A stretch of DNA of 64,000 nucleotides, taken from positions 1,116,001 through 1,180,000 of the forward strand of contig CP017948.1 in assembly GCA_002838185.1 (NCBI GenBank). Direction: 5' to 3'. The translations under genes and the position numbers were made by a program. Source of the DNA: Tenericutes bacterium MO-XQ (GTDB lineage Bacteria; Bacillota_I; Bacilli_A; Acholeplasmatales; Acholeplasmataceae). How positions within the stretch are numbered: the stretch's first letter is position 1; every line of letters starts with the position of its first letter. Positions 9,301 to 18,322 of the stretch are shown piece after piece. Under the pieces are notes generated by a model that was not told the DNA's origin, did no database searches, and saw only the letters and a list, made by a program, of their open reading frames with translations.

Positions 9301-9425
9301 TCAAAAAAGATGGTGAAACAAAGACCTTTAATCAAGGCTTTGTGGATGGAATTTGGGCAAATGACATTAGAGAAAAAAATGTCTTTGAAATAATTGTCTA
9401 TTACAATAAGGAGGAAAATAGATGA
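6366..9425 (+). CDS. Large phosphorylase-like glycosidase, GH94/GH149/GH161 group
   Basis: The 1019-residue cytoplasmic protein resembles the long relatives of GH94 rather than GH94 itself. The N-terminal beta-sandwich starts with K-P-F-S-S-F-L-S-G-I-S-G near residue 17, and the barrel holds K-P-G-W-N-D-A near residues 601-607. Families GH149 and GH161 contain beta-1,3-glucan/oligoglucan phosphorylases of about this size, which would suit a locus with two GH16 enzymes, but the family choice is inference. The residue before W-N-D is Gly, whereas the neighbouring GH94 enzyme has the presumed catalytic Asp there, so the acid must be placed by alignment. RBS AAAAGGAG precedes the ATG. The stop codon overlaps the next start by 4 bases. 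Probable role: shortening longer oligosaccharides to glucose-1-phosphate, complementing the GH94 enzyme. Confidence 0.75.
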   Translation: MEKYHFQQLNYQKQKPFSSFLSGISGLKGIPLWAFYVNRGQLIASFGVKNKNGQIMEFFPANAAYHYVSKIGFRTFIKINNETYECFKEENDSQVLDIFQDKVSISERIDKFDITVKVTYFTLPNERLASLNRKVEIINHKDENIDVEIVDGLTQILPTGIDFGGYKAVSNLLQSWMETKNTKDYVFYTLRGSTGDEAEVSEIAEGHFIHTISNVDNTYIYDYKALFGEDTSLNVPYHLIDGSLKTQKQTHVNQVPCAFSYQTYKGIKAEESVQFVSMFGYVEHEEKLSSLVNKTSLTYMNDKELENQKLHEDITSVVETKTNFPIYDAYIKQSYMDNVLRGGYPLQLKVKDGFASYYVYSRKHGDLERDYNFFNLEPAYYSQGNGNFRDVLQNRRNDLIFFPEIKAFNIKMFASFIQDDGYNPLSIEGVTFTYLDQTDTYPNAIQNLLMQPYTPGTLLMALEDHGLEQAFESILEKSKANFQASFGEGYWEDHFTYLLDLIENFETVYPDQMSELLFNEHVGFYQSNAYVVPRNEKYVLTKNQTVRQFGALKHLDPVDTWLKGEKQELKVPIIGKLMTLILNKFAHLDPYGIGLSYEGNKPGWNDACNGLPGLFGSGVSEMFELKKLAKFVHTQLLKSENQSFTLLEDTAQLLMGLNDMEEKDDLTNWNHRMNLLEDYRLKRLNRSVETVEINHELALSILKKILKQLEISTEKAKQVDEVIPTYLTFEADRYEQILDANKKPIIGHYGLPLVKVNSFKMKPLPSFLEGPARYIKNSNNKEEAFDIYQKVKKTGLYDKKHKFYQTSVSLENESFEIGRLKAFTPGWLERESNFLHMTYKYLLGLLKVGLYKTFYEEIKSNYTCFMDPKVYGRSPLEVSSFIATSSNPDPKKHGQGFVARLSGSTAEMLSMYQFMFHGKHIFEFKDGNFIYKPKPKLSITFFKDQKVETTLFGSIKVTYVNPKNLNTFDDDAYIEKIIVKKDGETKTFNQGFVDGIWANDIREKNVFEIIVYYNKEENR

Positions 9426-11950
9426 AAAAGAAATTAATGTTAGTCACATTAATGTTAGTAGCTGTATTCACACTGATTGCGTGTGGAGAAGAAGATCCGA
9501 TTGATGAAAATCCTCTAACAGCGATAACATTTAGTGGCGCAGACAACGTAACTCTTGACTTCGAGGAAGAATTTAATGTACTTGATGGAGTTACTGCTAC
9601 AGGTAATAACGATGTAGATTATAGTGATTTAATCACTTTTAGTTCAACATCGGAAATTACAGATGAGGGTGTATTAGATACGACTGCAACTGGTAATCAC
9701 GTAGTTAAGTATGAAGTAGAAGTTGAAGGTATTTTAGCTCAAAAATTCAGAACAATTACTGTAAGAGAACCTCAAGCAGTTGAAGGAGAAATGTTGCTTA
9801 ACCCTGACTTTTCACAAGGTACAGCTGGTTGGGACAATCCTTCAGTAGTTTATATTGCGGATGGTGCTGCTATGACTTTATCAACTGAAGAAGTTGATGG
9901 CAACCCTGCTTTAAAAGCTGAAGTTGTTGCAGGTACAAATTCATACACACCAAGATTTGGTCAAATGAATGTACCATTTGAACAAGGTGTAACTTATGAA
10001 GTTTCATTTAAAGCTAAATCAAGTGTGGAAAAAGTAATTAATTTACAAGTTGGTGAATTATTAGATGGTCCTCCATACTTTACAGACTTTAAAGAAGGAT
10101 TAACTATTCATAAAACAATTACTACAGAATGGGCAACTTACTCATATAAGTTTACAATGACTCTTGATAACCCACGCGGTGGATTATTATTTGAATTAGG
10201 TGCAATTGGTGGTGTTGGTGTTGACGCAACTTTATGGTTTGATGATATTACTATTGAAGAATCAACTCCAGATGCAGATGAAACTGCTCCAGCATTTACT
10301 GGCTTAGTTGCATCTAGAACTACATTAATTGGTAGTACAGTTGATCCATTAGCAGGTGTAACTGCATTCGATATCGTTGATGGCGATGTTACAGAAGATA
10401 TCGTTGTTGTTATTGAAAATGGTCTTGGTGATGTTGTAACTACTGTTGATACATCAGTTGAAGATACATTTACAATTACTTATACAGTTAGCGATGCTGC
10501 TGGCAATGAAGCAGAGTTCGTAGTAACTTTAGAAGTTGTTGGCATGCAATTTAATGAAAGCAATTTAGTTGTTAATGGTGATTTTGATTTAGATTTAGGT
10601 GATCCTGCTGAATGGGTAGTACATGATGAAGGTGGTGCTTTTGTAACAGCTTCAGGAATTGATACAACTGCAGGGACTTATTCAATTACAACTGCAGGTA
10701 CTCCAGGAAATCCTTGGGATATTAAATTAATGCAAAGTGATATTACATTAGTTGAAGGCAATACATACAGAGTTGTATTAGTTATGAAGGCTTCAGCTGC
10801 TAGAACTGTCAATGTTGCTTTAGGTATTCCTCTAGCATCTGAACCATGGTGGATTGAATACGCTAGATTTAATGGAGTTGAGATTACTACTGACTTTGAA
10901 ACTTATGAATTCTTATTTACATCAACAAAAGAAACCTCTAGTGACATACAAATTGTTGTAGAAATAGGTAACACTGGTGGTTATGTAGATGGTACTGTTG
11001 AATTTGATAGTGTAGCTATTAATGAAGCAATATTAGATGATATCGTTACTAATGGTACATTTGCTGATGGTTGGTCATTGTGGTACCAAAACTGGGGCGA
11101 TATGCCAAATGTAACTTATGATCGTACTGGTGGTACTTTCAATATTACAACTGACAAAGCTGGTGAAGCAAATTGGGCTATCCAATTTAACCAAGTATTA
11201 ACTTTAGAACCAAGTAAAACTTATGTATTCTCAGTTGATGCTATGGCTTCAGTAGCACGTGACATTAATATTAAGATTTTCCGTGCTGATTATGTTAATT
11301 ATCTTGAACAATTAGATCAAATGTTAACAACAGAAATGGTTACATACACATTTGAATTTACAACACCTGCTGAAGGTCAAATGGCTGATTTAACATTAAG
11401 TTTTGAAATGGGTGCAACAGCAAACTTTGCTGCTGGTACTGTTTCACTTGACAATATTTCACTTAAAGAAAAAGATGTAGCTGAAGCTCCAGAAATTATC
11501 GTTAATGGTGATGCAACTACAGTTGTTGGCTTTGTTTATGACAATGCTGGCGAAGGTGCTGGTTCTATGATGTTAGGTGCTGATGGTGGTGCAGTTATTG
11601 AAGTTACTACTTTAGGTTCACAACCTTATACACCTCATTTCTATCAAATGATTGAAAAACTAGCTCCAGGTGACTATGTATTAAAACTTGTCTTAGATGC
11701 TAGCGTTGCTAGAGATCTTAGAATTAATTTAGTTTTACCAGATGCTGGTTATGCTTCAATTTTACCTGATGGTTCTGTAGACTTTAGTGTCGTTACAACT
11801 GAAACTAATGTCGTTTATGTTAACTTTACAGTGACAAATGAAGTGACTAATGTTAAATTAGAATTAGATTTTGGTACACTTCCTGATTTAGTTTCTGAAG
11901 TTGGAACATTTACAATTTTTGAAGTACTTATTTATCAAGATTTAAACTAA
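9422..11950 (+). CDS. Surface lipoprotein with tandem carbohydrate-binding-like modules
   Basis: This 842-residue protein has a signal peptide and lipobox L-I-A-C with lipid attachment at C21. The mature part has no recognisable catalytic domain. It has an Ig/DUF5011-like domain (about 33-115), a first CBM4/9-like module (about 120-275, N-P-D-F-S-Q-G-T-A-G-W), a second Ig-like domain (about 285-375, opening D-E-T-A-P-A-F), and three more CBM-like modules (about 378-540, 542-690, 695-842). Each module repeats a V/A-A-R-x-(I/V)-N-(I/V) strand motif, which suggests internal duplication. It most likely holds beta-glucan at the cell surface for the GH16 lipoprotein and transporter. Codons are rich in GCT, GGT and ACT, suggesting high expression. 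ATG overlaps the previous stop; AAGGAGG is upstream. Confidence 0.75.
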   Translation: MKKKLMLVTLMLVAVFTLIACGEEDPIDENPLTAITFSGADNVTLDFEEEFNVLDGVTATGNNDVDYSDLITFSSTSEITDEGVLDTTATGNHVVKYEVEVEGILAQKFRTITVREPQAVEGEMLLNPDFSQGTAGWDNPSVVYIADGAAMTLSTEEVDGNPALKAEVVAGTNSYTPRFGQMNVPFEQGVTYEVSFKAKSSVEKVINLQVGELLDGPPYFTDFKEGLTIHKTITTEWATYSYKFTMTLDNPRGGLLFELGAIGGVGVDATLWFDDITIEESTPDADETAPAFTGLVASRTTLIGSTVDPLAGVTAFDIVDGDVTEDIVVVIENGLGDVVTTVDTSVEDTFTITYTVSDAAGNEAEFVVTLEVVGMQFNESNLVVNGDFDLDLGDPAEWVVHDEGGAFVTASGIDTTAGTYSITTAGTPGNPWDIKLMQSDITLVEGNTYRVVLVMKASAARTVNVALGIPLASEPWWIEYARFNGVEITTDFETYEFLFTSTKETSSDIQIVVEIGNTGGYVDGTVEFDSVAINEAILDDIVTNGTFADGWSLWYQNWGDMPNVTYDRTGGTFNITTDKAGEANWAIQFNQVLTLEPSKTYVFSVDAMASVARDINIKIFRADYVNYLEQLDQMLTTEMVTYTFEFTTPAEGQMADLTLSFEMGATANFAAGTVSLDNISLKEKDVAEAPEIIVNGDATTVVGFVYDNAGEGAGSMMLGADGGAVIEVTTLGSQPYTPHFYQMIEKLAPGDYVLKLVLDASVARDLRINLVLPDAGYASILPDGSVDFSVVTTETNVVYVNFTVTNEVTNVKLELDFGTLPDLVSEVGTFTIFEVLIYQDLN

Positions 11951-11961
11951 GGAGGTAAATG

Positions 11962-13425
11962 ATGAAAAAATTATTTACATTACTGATGGTTCTTGTGTTG
12001 GGCTTTGTTCTCTACGCTTGTGGAGGCGGCGAAGATCCAGTTGATCCTAACGGACCTACACAAACAATCGCGTTATCTTATGCAGATTGGGGCGATCCAG
12101 AATTTAACCAACGCATGATTGACGCATTTGAAGAAAAATATCCACATATCGATGTTACATTGAGAAGTGACATTGAAGGTAGTGGTGAAGCATTTACAGG
12201 TAACTTAGTTACAGCTGCTCAAGCTGGATTATTACCTGACGTATTTGCAACTGATAACGTACCTACAGTTATTAATGCAGGTTTAACTTTAGATGTTGCT
12301 GAATATTGGGATGCAGATCCAGATACAGATTTAGTTTATGAAAACGTTGCTGCTACAGGTGTTTATAATGGTAAGCGTTATGCTGTCCCATCATTCCAAT
12401 TCTTAAAAGGTATTATGATTAACTTAAATATCTTTGAAGAAGCGAACTTAACAACTGTTGAAGGCAAATATCGTATCGACAATGATGGTTATCCTGTTAA
12501 AGATTGGACATTCGAAGAGTTTGTTGAAATTGCTAAAGTTATCAAAAACTTTGAGCTTAATGGTGATACATTAGTTGATCCTGCAAACACTGTTGTTGGT
12601 TTAGATACTTGGTATGGATCTCCAGATTTCCAACAAGTATGGCCAATGATGGAAGATGAAGATGTTCAATATGACACTTGGGATGGTACACAATTTAACT
12701 ACACATCTGCTGATTGGATTTATGCAATGGAAGAAAAAGTTAAATTACACCAATTAACAAATGGTACAACAACTCGTTTTACTCAAGAAGTTTATGATGA
12801 AAATGAAATTCTTCAAAATTACTTGATTCAAACTGGTGTTGGTGCGATGGATATCGAAGGTTCTTGGCAATTTTGGGTGATCAAAGATGCTAAAGAAACA
12901 AATGGTATTGATTTAGGATTCTGGCCTTATCCAAGTGGAGACGCTGGTTTATTCCCACCTACAATTCTAGATTATCAAGCTGTTTCATCTCAAACTGATT
13001 ATCCAGAAGAAGCATATTTACTTGCTAAATGGATGACATTTGGTCAAGATGGATGGAATGCACGTCTAGATTTATTAGAAGAAGACCGCGATGAAGCTCT
13101 TGCAAATGGTGAAGAACCATTGCATTTAGACAGATTCCCAGTAGCTGAATATCCAGGTGTTTGGGATAGAGTTTATGATTTAGTTGATGGTATTGAAGGT
13201 ATCGATTATATCTTTAATCGCATTGAATATGCTAAACCTGACTTAGACAAATGGTTACCAGGCTATAAAGATTTCTGGGCATGGGTTAATGACCCTGAAA
13301 ACCCATATAATTGGGAAAACTTAGTAACTGCTGGTCCTGAATCAGTAAGTACTTATGCAGTACAATGGGAAAATAAAGCGAATGAAATTGTCCAAGGACA
13401 ACTCAATACTTTAGGTTCAGATTGA
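11962..13425 (+). CDS. ABC transporter sugar-binding lipoprotein
   Basis: This is a 487-residue family-1 extracellular solute-binding protein. Signal peptide and lipobox L-Y-A-C give lipid attachment at C20 of the product started at 11962. The mature part begins T-I-A-L-S-Y-A-D-W-G-D-P-E-F-N, the usual first strand and helix, and is rich in Trp and acidic residues in the expected sugar cleft. Two adjacent ATGs exist; the second (11962) has the better 5-base spacing from GGAGGT (11951-11956). It should deliver oligosaccharides to one of the two permease pairs downstream. Its T-ending codon bias resembles that of the preceding CBM protein, fitting an abundant surface receptor. Confidence 0.9.
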   Translation: MKKLFTLLMVLVLGFVLYACGGGEDPVDPNGPTQTIALSYADWGDPEFNQRMIDAFEEKYPHIDVTLRSDIEGSGEAFTGNLVTAAQAGLLPDVFATDNVPTVINAGLTLDVAEYWDADPDTDLVYENVAATGVYNGKRYAVPSFQFLKGIMINLNIFEEANLTTVEGKYRIDNDGYPVKDWTFEEFVEIAKVIKNFELNGDTLVDPANTVVGLDTWYGSPDFQQVWPMMEDEDVQYDTWDGTQFNYTSADWIYAMEEKVKLHQLTNGTTTRFTQEVYDENEILQNYLIQTGVGAMDIEGSWQFWVIKDAKETNGIDLGFWPYPSGDAGLFPPTILDYQAVSSQTDYPEEAYLLAKWMTFGQDGWNARLDLLEEDRDEALANGEEPLHLDRFPVAEYPGVWDRVYDLVDGIEGIDYIFNRIEYAKPDLDKWLPGYKDFWAWVNDPENPYNWENLVTAGPESVSTYAVQWENKANEIVQGQLNTLGSD

Positions 13426-13444
13426 TAATAATTTAAAAAGTTGA

Positions 13445-13467
13445 AAGAGGGGACCCGGTCCCCTCTT
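13445..13467 (+). other. Strong intercistronic RNA hairpin without a U tract
   Basis: AAGAGGGGAC, loop CCG, GTCCCCTCTT: a perfect 10-bp stem between the binding-protein gene and the 1022-residue protein gene. The following bases (gatactatattta) are not a T run. It may act as a 3' stabiliser or partial terminator that keeps the binding protein more abundant than the downstream transporter, as known for other sugar operons. Confidence 0.7.
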
Positions 13468-13490
13468 GATACTATATTTATGGAGGCAAT

Positions 13491-16400
13491 ATGAAAAAAA
13501 CATTAGATATTTTAAAAAAGGGATTAGATACTGTTGTAACTTTTTTTAAATCATTAACTATTAAGAAAGGATTGATATTATTCTTTTCTATTTTTCTCTT
13601 AACTGTCGTGACGGTTTCTTTTTTTAAGGTATCTGATAATCATCAGTTTTATGAGACTGAATCTCTCTCTTATGATTACTCAAACCAAACACTTTCACAA
13701 GCTTATGAACAAACATTATATAGTGAACTAAAACAAGGGTATCTTAATCAAAACATTGAAGATGCAAATATTGAAAGAACGATTGTAACAAGTGAGATGC
13801 AAGGTGAGATGATTGATCTTAATGATGATGAATATCAGGACATCGTAGATGATTACTTAGCAGAAAATCAAACCAGTGATCATGTATTTTTATTAAGTGA
13901 AACAACAGATATTTCATGGATTCATGATGAAGCAACATCAGGTTTGTATTATTTTGCTATCGATTATTATGAACTTCAAGAAAATATCGATCAAGCTCAA
14001 ATTGCGATTTCTATTAATGGAGAACCACAATTCTATGAAGCTCAAACACTCGTTTTAAACTCTAAATGGGTATATGAAACGTATGATTTTGCATTAGACC
14101 GTTATGAAAACGAAATTATGCCTAGTTCAAATAAAATCAAAGATTGGTACAATCAACCAATTTACGATTATAGAGGTATGCATCCTGGTTATTTTGGTTT
14201 TTACCTAGAACAAGGTGATGAAATTACGATATCATTTGTAAATCAAGAAGTTTTAATTGGTCAAGTATATTATATTAACAATGTATCTTATCAATCATAT
14301 GAATCTTATTTAGATATGTATCCAAACGCAGAAGTCATAGATGATCAACTAATGATTTCAGCTAGAAATATTTTATATAGAAATAATCCTTCGATTAGAC
14401 TTAGAACAGAACAAGATCCATCAAATATGTATTATGATACTCAGTTTTTAAGACTGAATGTCATTTTTGGTGATTCTTGGCAAAACTCTGGAGATAAAGT
14501 CACTTATGAAGTAGAAGTTGAAGAATCAGGTTTTTATCATTTGTCATTTAAATACCGTCAATATATGATAAAAGATTTACCTGTATATAAAAAGATTAGT
14601 ATTGATGGAGAAGTTCCTTTTGATTTATTTGAAAGTTACGCTTTCCCTTACACAACAAACTTTATCAATAGAACACTTACTGATGAAAACAATGAGTTTA
14701 TCAAGGTTTATTTAGAAGCAGGCACCCATGAGATCACATTAGAATCAGTGAATTATCCATATCGTGACATCATTGAAACAGTTCAATATGTTATGCAAAA
14801 CATACAATCTCTTTCACTTGAAATTAAACGTTATACAGCAGGTGGAACAGATCGTTATAGAGACTGGGATATTGAATTGTATTTCCCTAATGCAGAAAGT
14901 GATATTAGAGACTGGGCTTTATTATTAGAAGATACATATAATGCATATATTCCTCTATCTGATATCGAAGAACCTGCAGAAATTGCTAATTTAAAAGTTG
15001 CTGCTACACGTTTAAATAATATCGCTGATGATATCAATCAATTACCATCCATGATGGTTCAATTTTCTGATGGAGATTCATCAGTCAATCAAATATTAGG
15101 TAATTTAATGGAAAATCTACTTAGAACTAATATGGAAATGGAACGTATGATTGTTCATGGTGACACTGACATTCCAAAACCATATGCGAATTTCTTTGTG
15201 AGATTTTTTGAAGGTGCAAAACGATTAGTTTTATCATTTATCAATAATCCTTACTCTGCATCAGATAGAAATGATGAAGATTTAACTGTTTGGGTGAATC
15301 ATCCAAGACAATACATTGAAATCATGCAACGTTTAATTGATCAAAACTATACAGGAAATAGAAGAGTCACATTATCACAAATGCCTGATCAAAACAAACT
15401 CGTTTTAGCGAATGCTAGTGGGCAAGCTCCTGACTTAGCAATTGGTGTTGATCACTGGATTCCTTATGATTTTGCAGTAAGAGATGCAGCACTAGACTTA
15501 AGACAATTTCAAGGTTATGAAACATCAGTATCTAAATTTGCAAAAGGTGCGATGATTCCTTATGTGTTTGAAGACGGTGTTTATGCACTTCCTGAAACTC
15601 AAGATTTCTGGGTAACTTATTACCGAAGAGATATTTTAAATAGTATTGGTATTACTGAAATCCCACAAACTTGGGAAGAAATTATTGAAATACTTCCACT
15701 ACTTCAAAGTTATGGTATGAATTATTTTGTACCGATTGCACAATTTAGTGGACTTAAACCTTATGTTGCAACATTACCATTTATTTATCAATTCGGTGGA
15801 GATTTATATGCTCCTGATGGTATGTCAACTGCAATTAACTCTGAGCAAACTTTAGAAGGTATTACATTAATGAGTGATTTATTTACGTTATATAACCTTC
15901 CTAAATATGTACCAAACTTCTACAACCACTTTAGATATGGATTGCTTCCAATTGGTATATCCAATTTAGCAACCTACATCTTACTAGAAACAGCAGCAGT
16001 AGAACTTGACGGATTATGGGCAATGGATCTACATCCAGGTGTTTATAATGAAGAAACTGATGAAATCATTAGATATTCATCTGTTGGTGGTCAAGCATCA
16101 ATGATTATGAGTTCAACTGAGTATCCTGAAGAAGCTTGGGATTTCTTAGAATGGTGGATGTCAACCTCTATTCAAAGTGAGTTTGCATTCTTATTACAAT
16201 CTACTTATGGTCAAGCATATTTCTGGAATACAGCAAATATGGAAGCTTTTGAAACCATTTCAATGCCTGACGAATATAAAGATATTATCTTAGCACAATG
16301 GGAATACGGTATGGAAGCATCTAGAATTCCAGGTGCGTACATGGTTGAACGTTCAATTAGTAACGCATGGACATCTATTGTCTTTGAGGGTACTAACCCA

Positions 16401-16559
16401 AGACAAGCACTTGATGAAGCAGTACGTGTATCAGATAGAGAAATTATTTATAAGATGGCAGAATTTGGTTATACAGAAAACGGGGTCATTGTTAAGGAAT
16501 ATATTGTTCCAAGTATTTATAACATTGATCGTTGGTTAACGGAGGTAAATCATGACTAG
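13491..16559 (+). CDS. Membrane-anchored giant protein with C-terminal solute-binding domain
   Basis: The 1022-residue protein has one N-terminal membrane segment (about residues 25-45) with no lipobox, then a long extracytoplasmic region. Residues about 280-440 look like a beta-rich carbohydrate-binding-type domain ([18 protein letters not shown]). Residues about 595-960 are a complete family-1 solute-binding domain ([37 protein letters not shown]). Binding proteins usually run 400-500 residues, so this is a fusion about twice normal size. GGAGG precedes the ATG; the end overlaps the permease gene by 8 bases. It is probably a receptor for large glucan chains that docks on the adjacent permeases. 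Confidence 0.8.
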   Translation: MKKTLDILKKGLDTVVTFFKSLTIKKGLILFFSIFLLTVVTVSFFKVSDNHQFYETESLSYDYSNQTLSQAYEQTLYSELKQGYLNQNIEDANIERTIVTSEMQGEMIDLNDDEYQDIVDDYLAENQTSDHVFLLSETTDISWIHDEATSGLYYFAIDYYELQENIDQAQIAISINGEPQFYEAQTLVLNSKWVYETYDFALDRYENEIMPSSNKIKDWYNQPIYDYRGMHPGYFGFYLEQGDEITISFVNQEVLIGQVYYINNVSYQSYESYLDMYPNAEVIDDQLMISARNILYRNNPSIRLRTEQDPSNMYYDTQFLRLNVIFGDSWQNSGDKVTYEVEVEESGFYHLSFKYRQYMIKDLPVYKKISIDGEVPFDLFESYAFPYTTNFINRTLTDENNEFIKVYLEAGTHEITLESVNYPYRDIIETVQYVMQNIQSLSLEIKRYTAGGTDRYRDWDIELYFPNAESDIRDWALLLEDTYNAYIPLSDIEEPAEIANLKVAATRLNNIADDINQLPSMMVQFSDGDSSVNQILGNLMENLLRTNMEMERMIVHGDTDIPKPYANFFVRFFEGAKRLVLSFINNPYSASDRNDEDLTVWVNHPRQYIEIMQRLIDQNYTGNRRVTLSQMPDQNKLVLANASGQAPDLAIGVDHWIPYDFAVRDAALDLRQFQGYETSVSKFAKGAMIPYVFEDGVYALPETQDFWVTYYRRDILNSIGITEIPQTWEEIIEILPLLQSYGMNYFVPIAQFSGLKPYVATLPFIYQFGGDLYAPDGMSTAINSEQTLEGITLMSDLFTLYNLPKYVPNFYNHFRYGLLPIGISNLATYILLETAAVELDGLWAMDLHPGVYNEETDEIIRYSSVGGQASMIMSSTEYPEEAWDFLEWWMSTSIQSEFAFLLQSTYGQAYFWNTANMEAFETISMPDEYKDIILAQWEYGMEASRIPGAYMVERSISNAWTSIVFEGTNPRQALDEAVRVSDREIIYKMAEFGYTENGVIVKEYIVPSIYNIDRWLTEVNHD

Positions 16560-17436
16560 AAGAATGAATCATCCAGCATGGTTTATCCTACCATATTGGA
16601 CGCTATTTTTAGTATTTGTTATTGTTCCAGTGCTAGCAGCTGTATTCTTATCGTTTACATACTTTAATGCAATACAAGCTCCATCAGTTATTGGGATTAC
16701 CAATTATATAGAATTGATTACGATGGACACAGTCTTTATGCAATATGTATTATCAAATACATTAAAATTCGCATTAATTGTTGGTCCAGTAGGCTATATC
16801 ATGGCATTTATGCTTGCTTGGATGCTTGCACAAATTCCTCAGAGATATCGCACAATTTTAGCAATCATTTTATACTCACCATCCTTAACGATGGGGGTTG
16901 CAATGGCAGCGATGTGGCGTATTATCTTCTCTGGTGACTCACAAGGTTATTTAAACAGTTTACTTTTAAACTGGGGTGTCATTTTAGAACCTATTCAATT
17001 CTTACAATCACCAGATTATTTAATGACCATTATGATTGTTGTTAGTTTATGGTCTTCAATGGGTGTAGGTTTCCTTGCGATGTTAGCTGGGGTCCTAAAC
17101 ATTGACCAAACACTATACGAAGCCGCTTATGTGGATGGTATTAGAAATAGAGCACAAGAAATATTCTTTATTACTATTCCATCAATGAAACCACAAATGT
17201 TATTTGGTGCTGTTATGGCGGTTGTTACAACATTCCAGGCAGGTGGTATAGGGGTTCAACTTTCTGGATCCAATCCGACACCACAATATGCCGGGCAGCT
17301 CATCGTCAATCACATTGAGGATTTCGGGTTCATTAGATATATGATGGGTTATGCTGCAACAGTTTCAGTGGTTTTATTACTCATGGTATATTTTATATCA
17401 AAAGTAACATGGAAAATTCTAGGAGAAAAGGAGTGA
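16552..17436 (+). CDS. ABC sugar permease, MalF/UgpA type (first pair)
   Basis: This 294-residue integral membrane protein has about six predicted membrane helices. The EAA loop that contacts the ATPase is visible as [12 protein letters not shown] near residues 185-196, followed by I-P-S-M-K-P. The opening [16 protein letters not shown] is typical of short MalF-like permeases. It overlaps the preceding gene by 8 bases and is 4 bases from its partner permease at 17441. It should form one half of the membrane channel for the 1022-residue binding protein or the lipoprotein at 11962. Confidence 0.92.
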   Translation: MTRRMNHPAWFILPYWTLFLVFVIVPVLAAVFLSFTYFNAIQAPSVIGITNYIELITMDTVFMQYVLSNTLKFALIVGPVGYIMAFMLAWMLAQIPQRYRTILAIILYSPSLTMGVAMAAMWRIIFSGDSQGYLNSLLLNWGVILEPIQFLQSPDYLMTIMIVVSLWSSMGVGFLAMLAGVLNIDQTLYEAAYVDGIRNRAQEIFFITIPSMKPQMLFGAVMAVVTTFQAGGIGVQLSGSNPTPQYAGQLIVNHIEDFGFIRYMMGYAATVSVVLLLMVYFISKVTWKILGEKE

Positions 17437-17440
17437 TCGT

Positions 17441-18322
17441 ATGGCATCAGCAAGCTTTCAAGGTACAAAAATAAATCCGACGAGATTACATAGAAGCCAA
17501 TTACCATTCTTTCTGTTTCTAATTCCTTTTTCGATGTTGATGATCTTACCAATTTTATTTATCATCAATCATGCCTTTAAGCCAAGAAGTGAATTATTTG
17601 CATATCCACCAAGATTTTTCGTAAGAAACCCTACATTTGATAACTTTAATGAGTTATCTCGATTGGTATCAGCATCTGGTGTTCCTTTTTCTAGATATTT
17701 AGTCAATAGTTTAATTGTTACAATTATTGGAGTAACACTTGCAATTTTTATTACAGCTTTTTCAGCATATGCGCTTTCTAAGCTTAAGTTTAGAGGAAAG
17801 AAACTATTGTTTGAAATTAATACATTAGCATTGATGTTCGTTCCAATTGCTGTTCAAATTCCTAGATATTTGATTATTGCAAGATCTGGGTTAATTGATA
17901 CATATGCAGCACACATCTTACCGGTCATTGTCATGCCGGTTGCGATGTTTTTGATCAAGCAATTTATCGATCAAACACCTAATGAAATTATAGAATCAGC
18001 AAAAATAGATGGTGCATCCGAGATGCAAATCTTTATGAAGATTGTTTTACCTGTTATTGCACCTGCAATAGCAACTGTAGGTATTCTTGCATTCCAAGCG
18101 ATTTGGAATGATGTATCTACATCAGTTTTATACATTAATGATGAATCAAAAAGAACATTAGCATTTTATATGCAAAGTTTAACATCGCTTCAAGGAAACA
18201 CTGTAGCTGGACAAGGGATGGCCGCTGCAGCATCTTTGATCATGTTTATTCCAAACTTAACTCTATTTATATTCTTACAAGGTAAAGTCATGAATACCAT
18301 GGCTCATTCAGGTATCAAATAA
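17441..18322 (+). CDS. ABC sugar permease, MalG/UgpE type (first pair)
   Basis: The 293-residue membrane protein has six predicted helices and the EAA-type motif E-S-A-K-I-D-G-A-S-E-M-Q-I-F near residues 187-200, ending V-L-P-V-I-A-P. A soluble N-terminal tail of about 25 residues precedes the first helix. AAAGGAG lies before the ATG. It pairs with the permease encoded 4 bases upstream. Its stop overlaps the next start by one base (TAATG). Confidence 0.92.
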   Translation: MASASFQGTKINPTRLHRSQLPFFLFLIPFSMLMILPILFIINHAFKPRSELFAYPPRFFVRNPTFDNFNELSRLVSASGVPFSRYLVNSLIVTIIGVTLAIFITAFSAYALSKLKFRGKKLLFEINTLALMFVPIAVQIPRYLIIARSGLIDTYAAHILPVIVMPVAMFLIKQFIDQTPNEIIESAKIDGASEMQIFMKIVLPVIAPAIATVGILAFQAIWNDVSTSVLYINDESKRTLAFYMQSLTSLQGNTVAGQGMAAAASLIMFIPNLTLFIFLQGKVMNTMAHSGIK

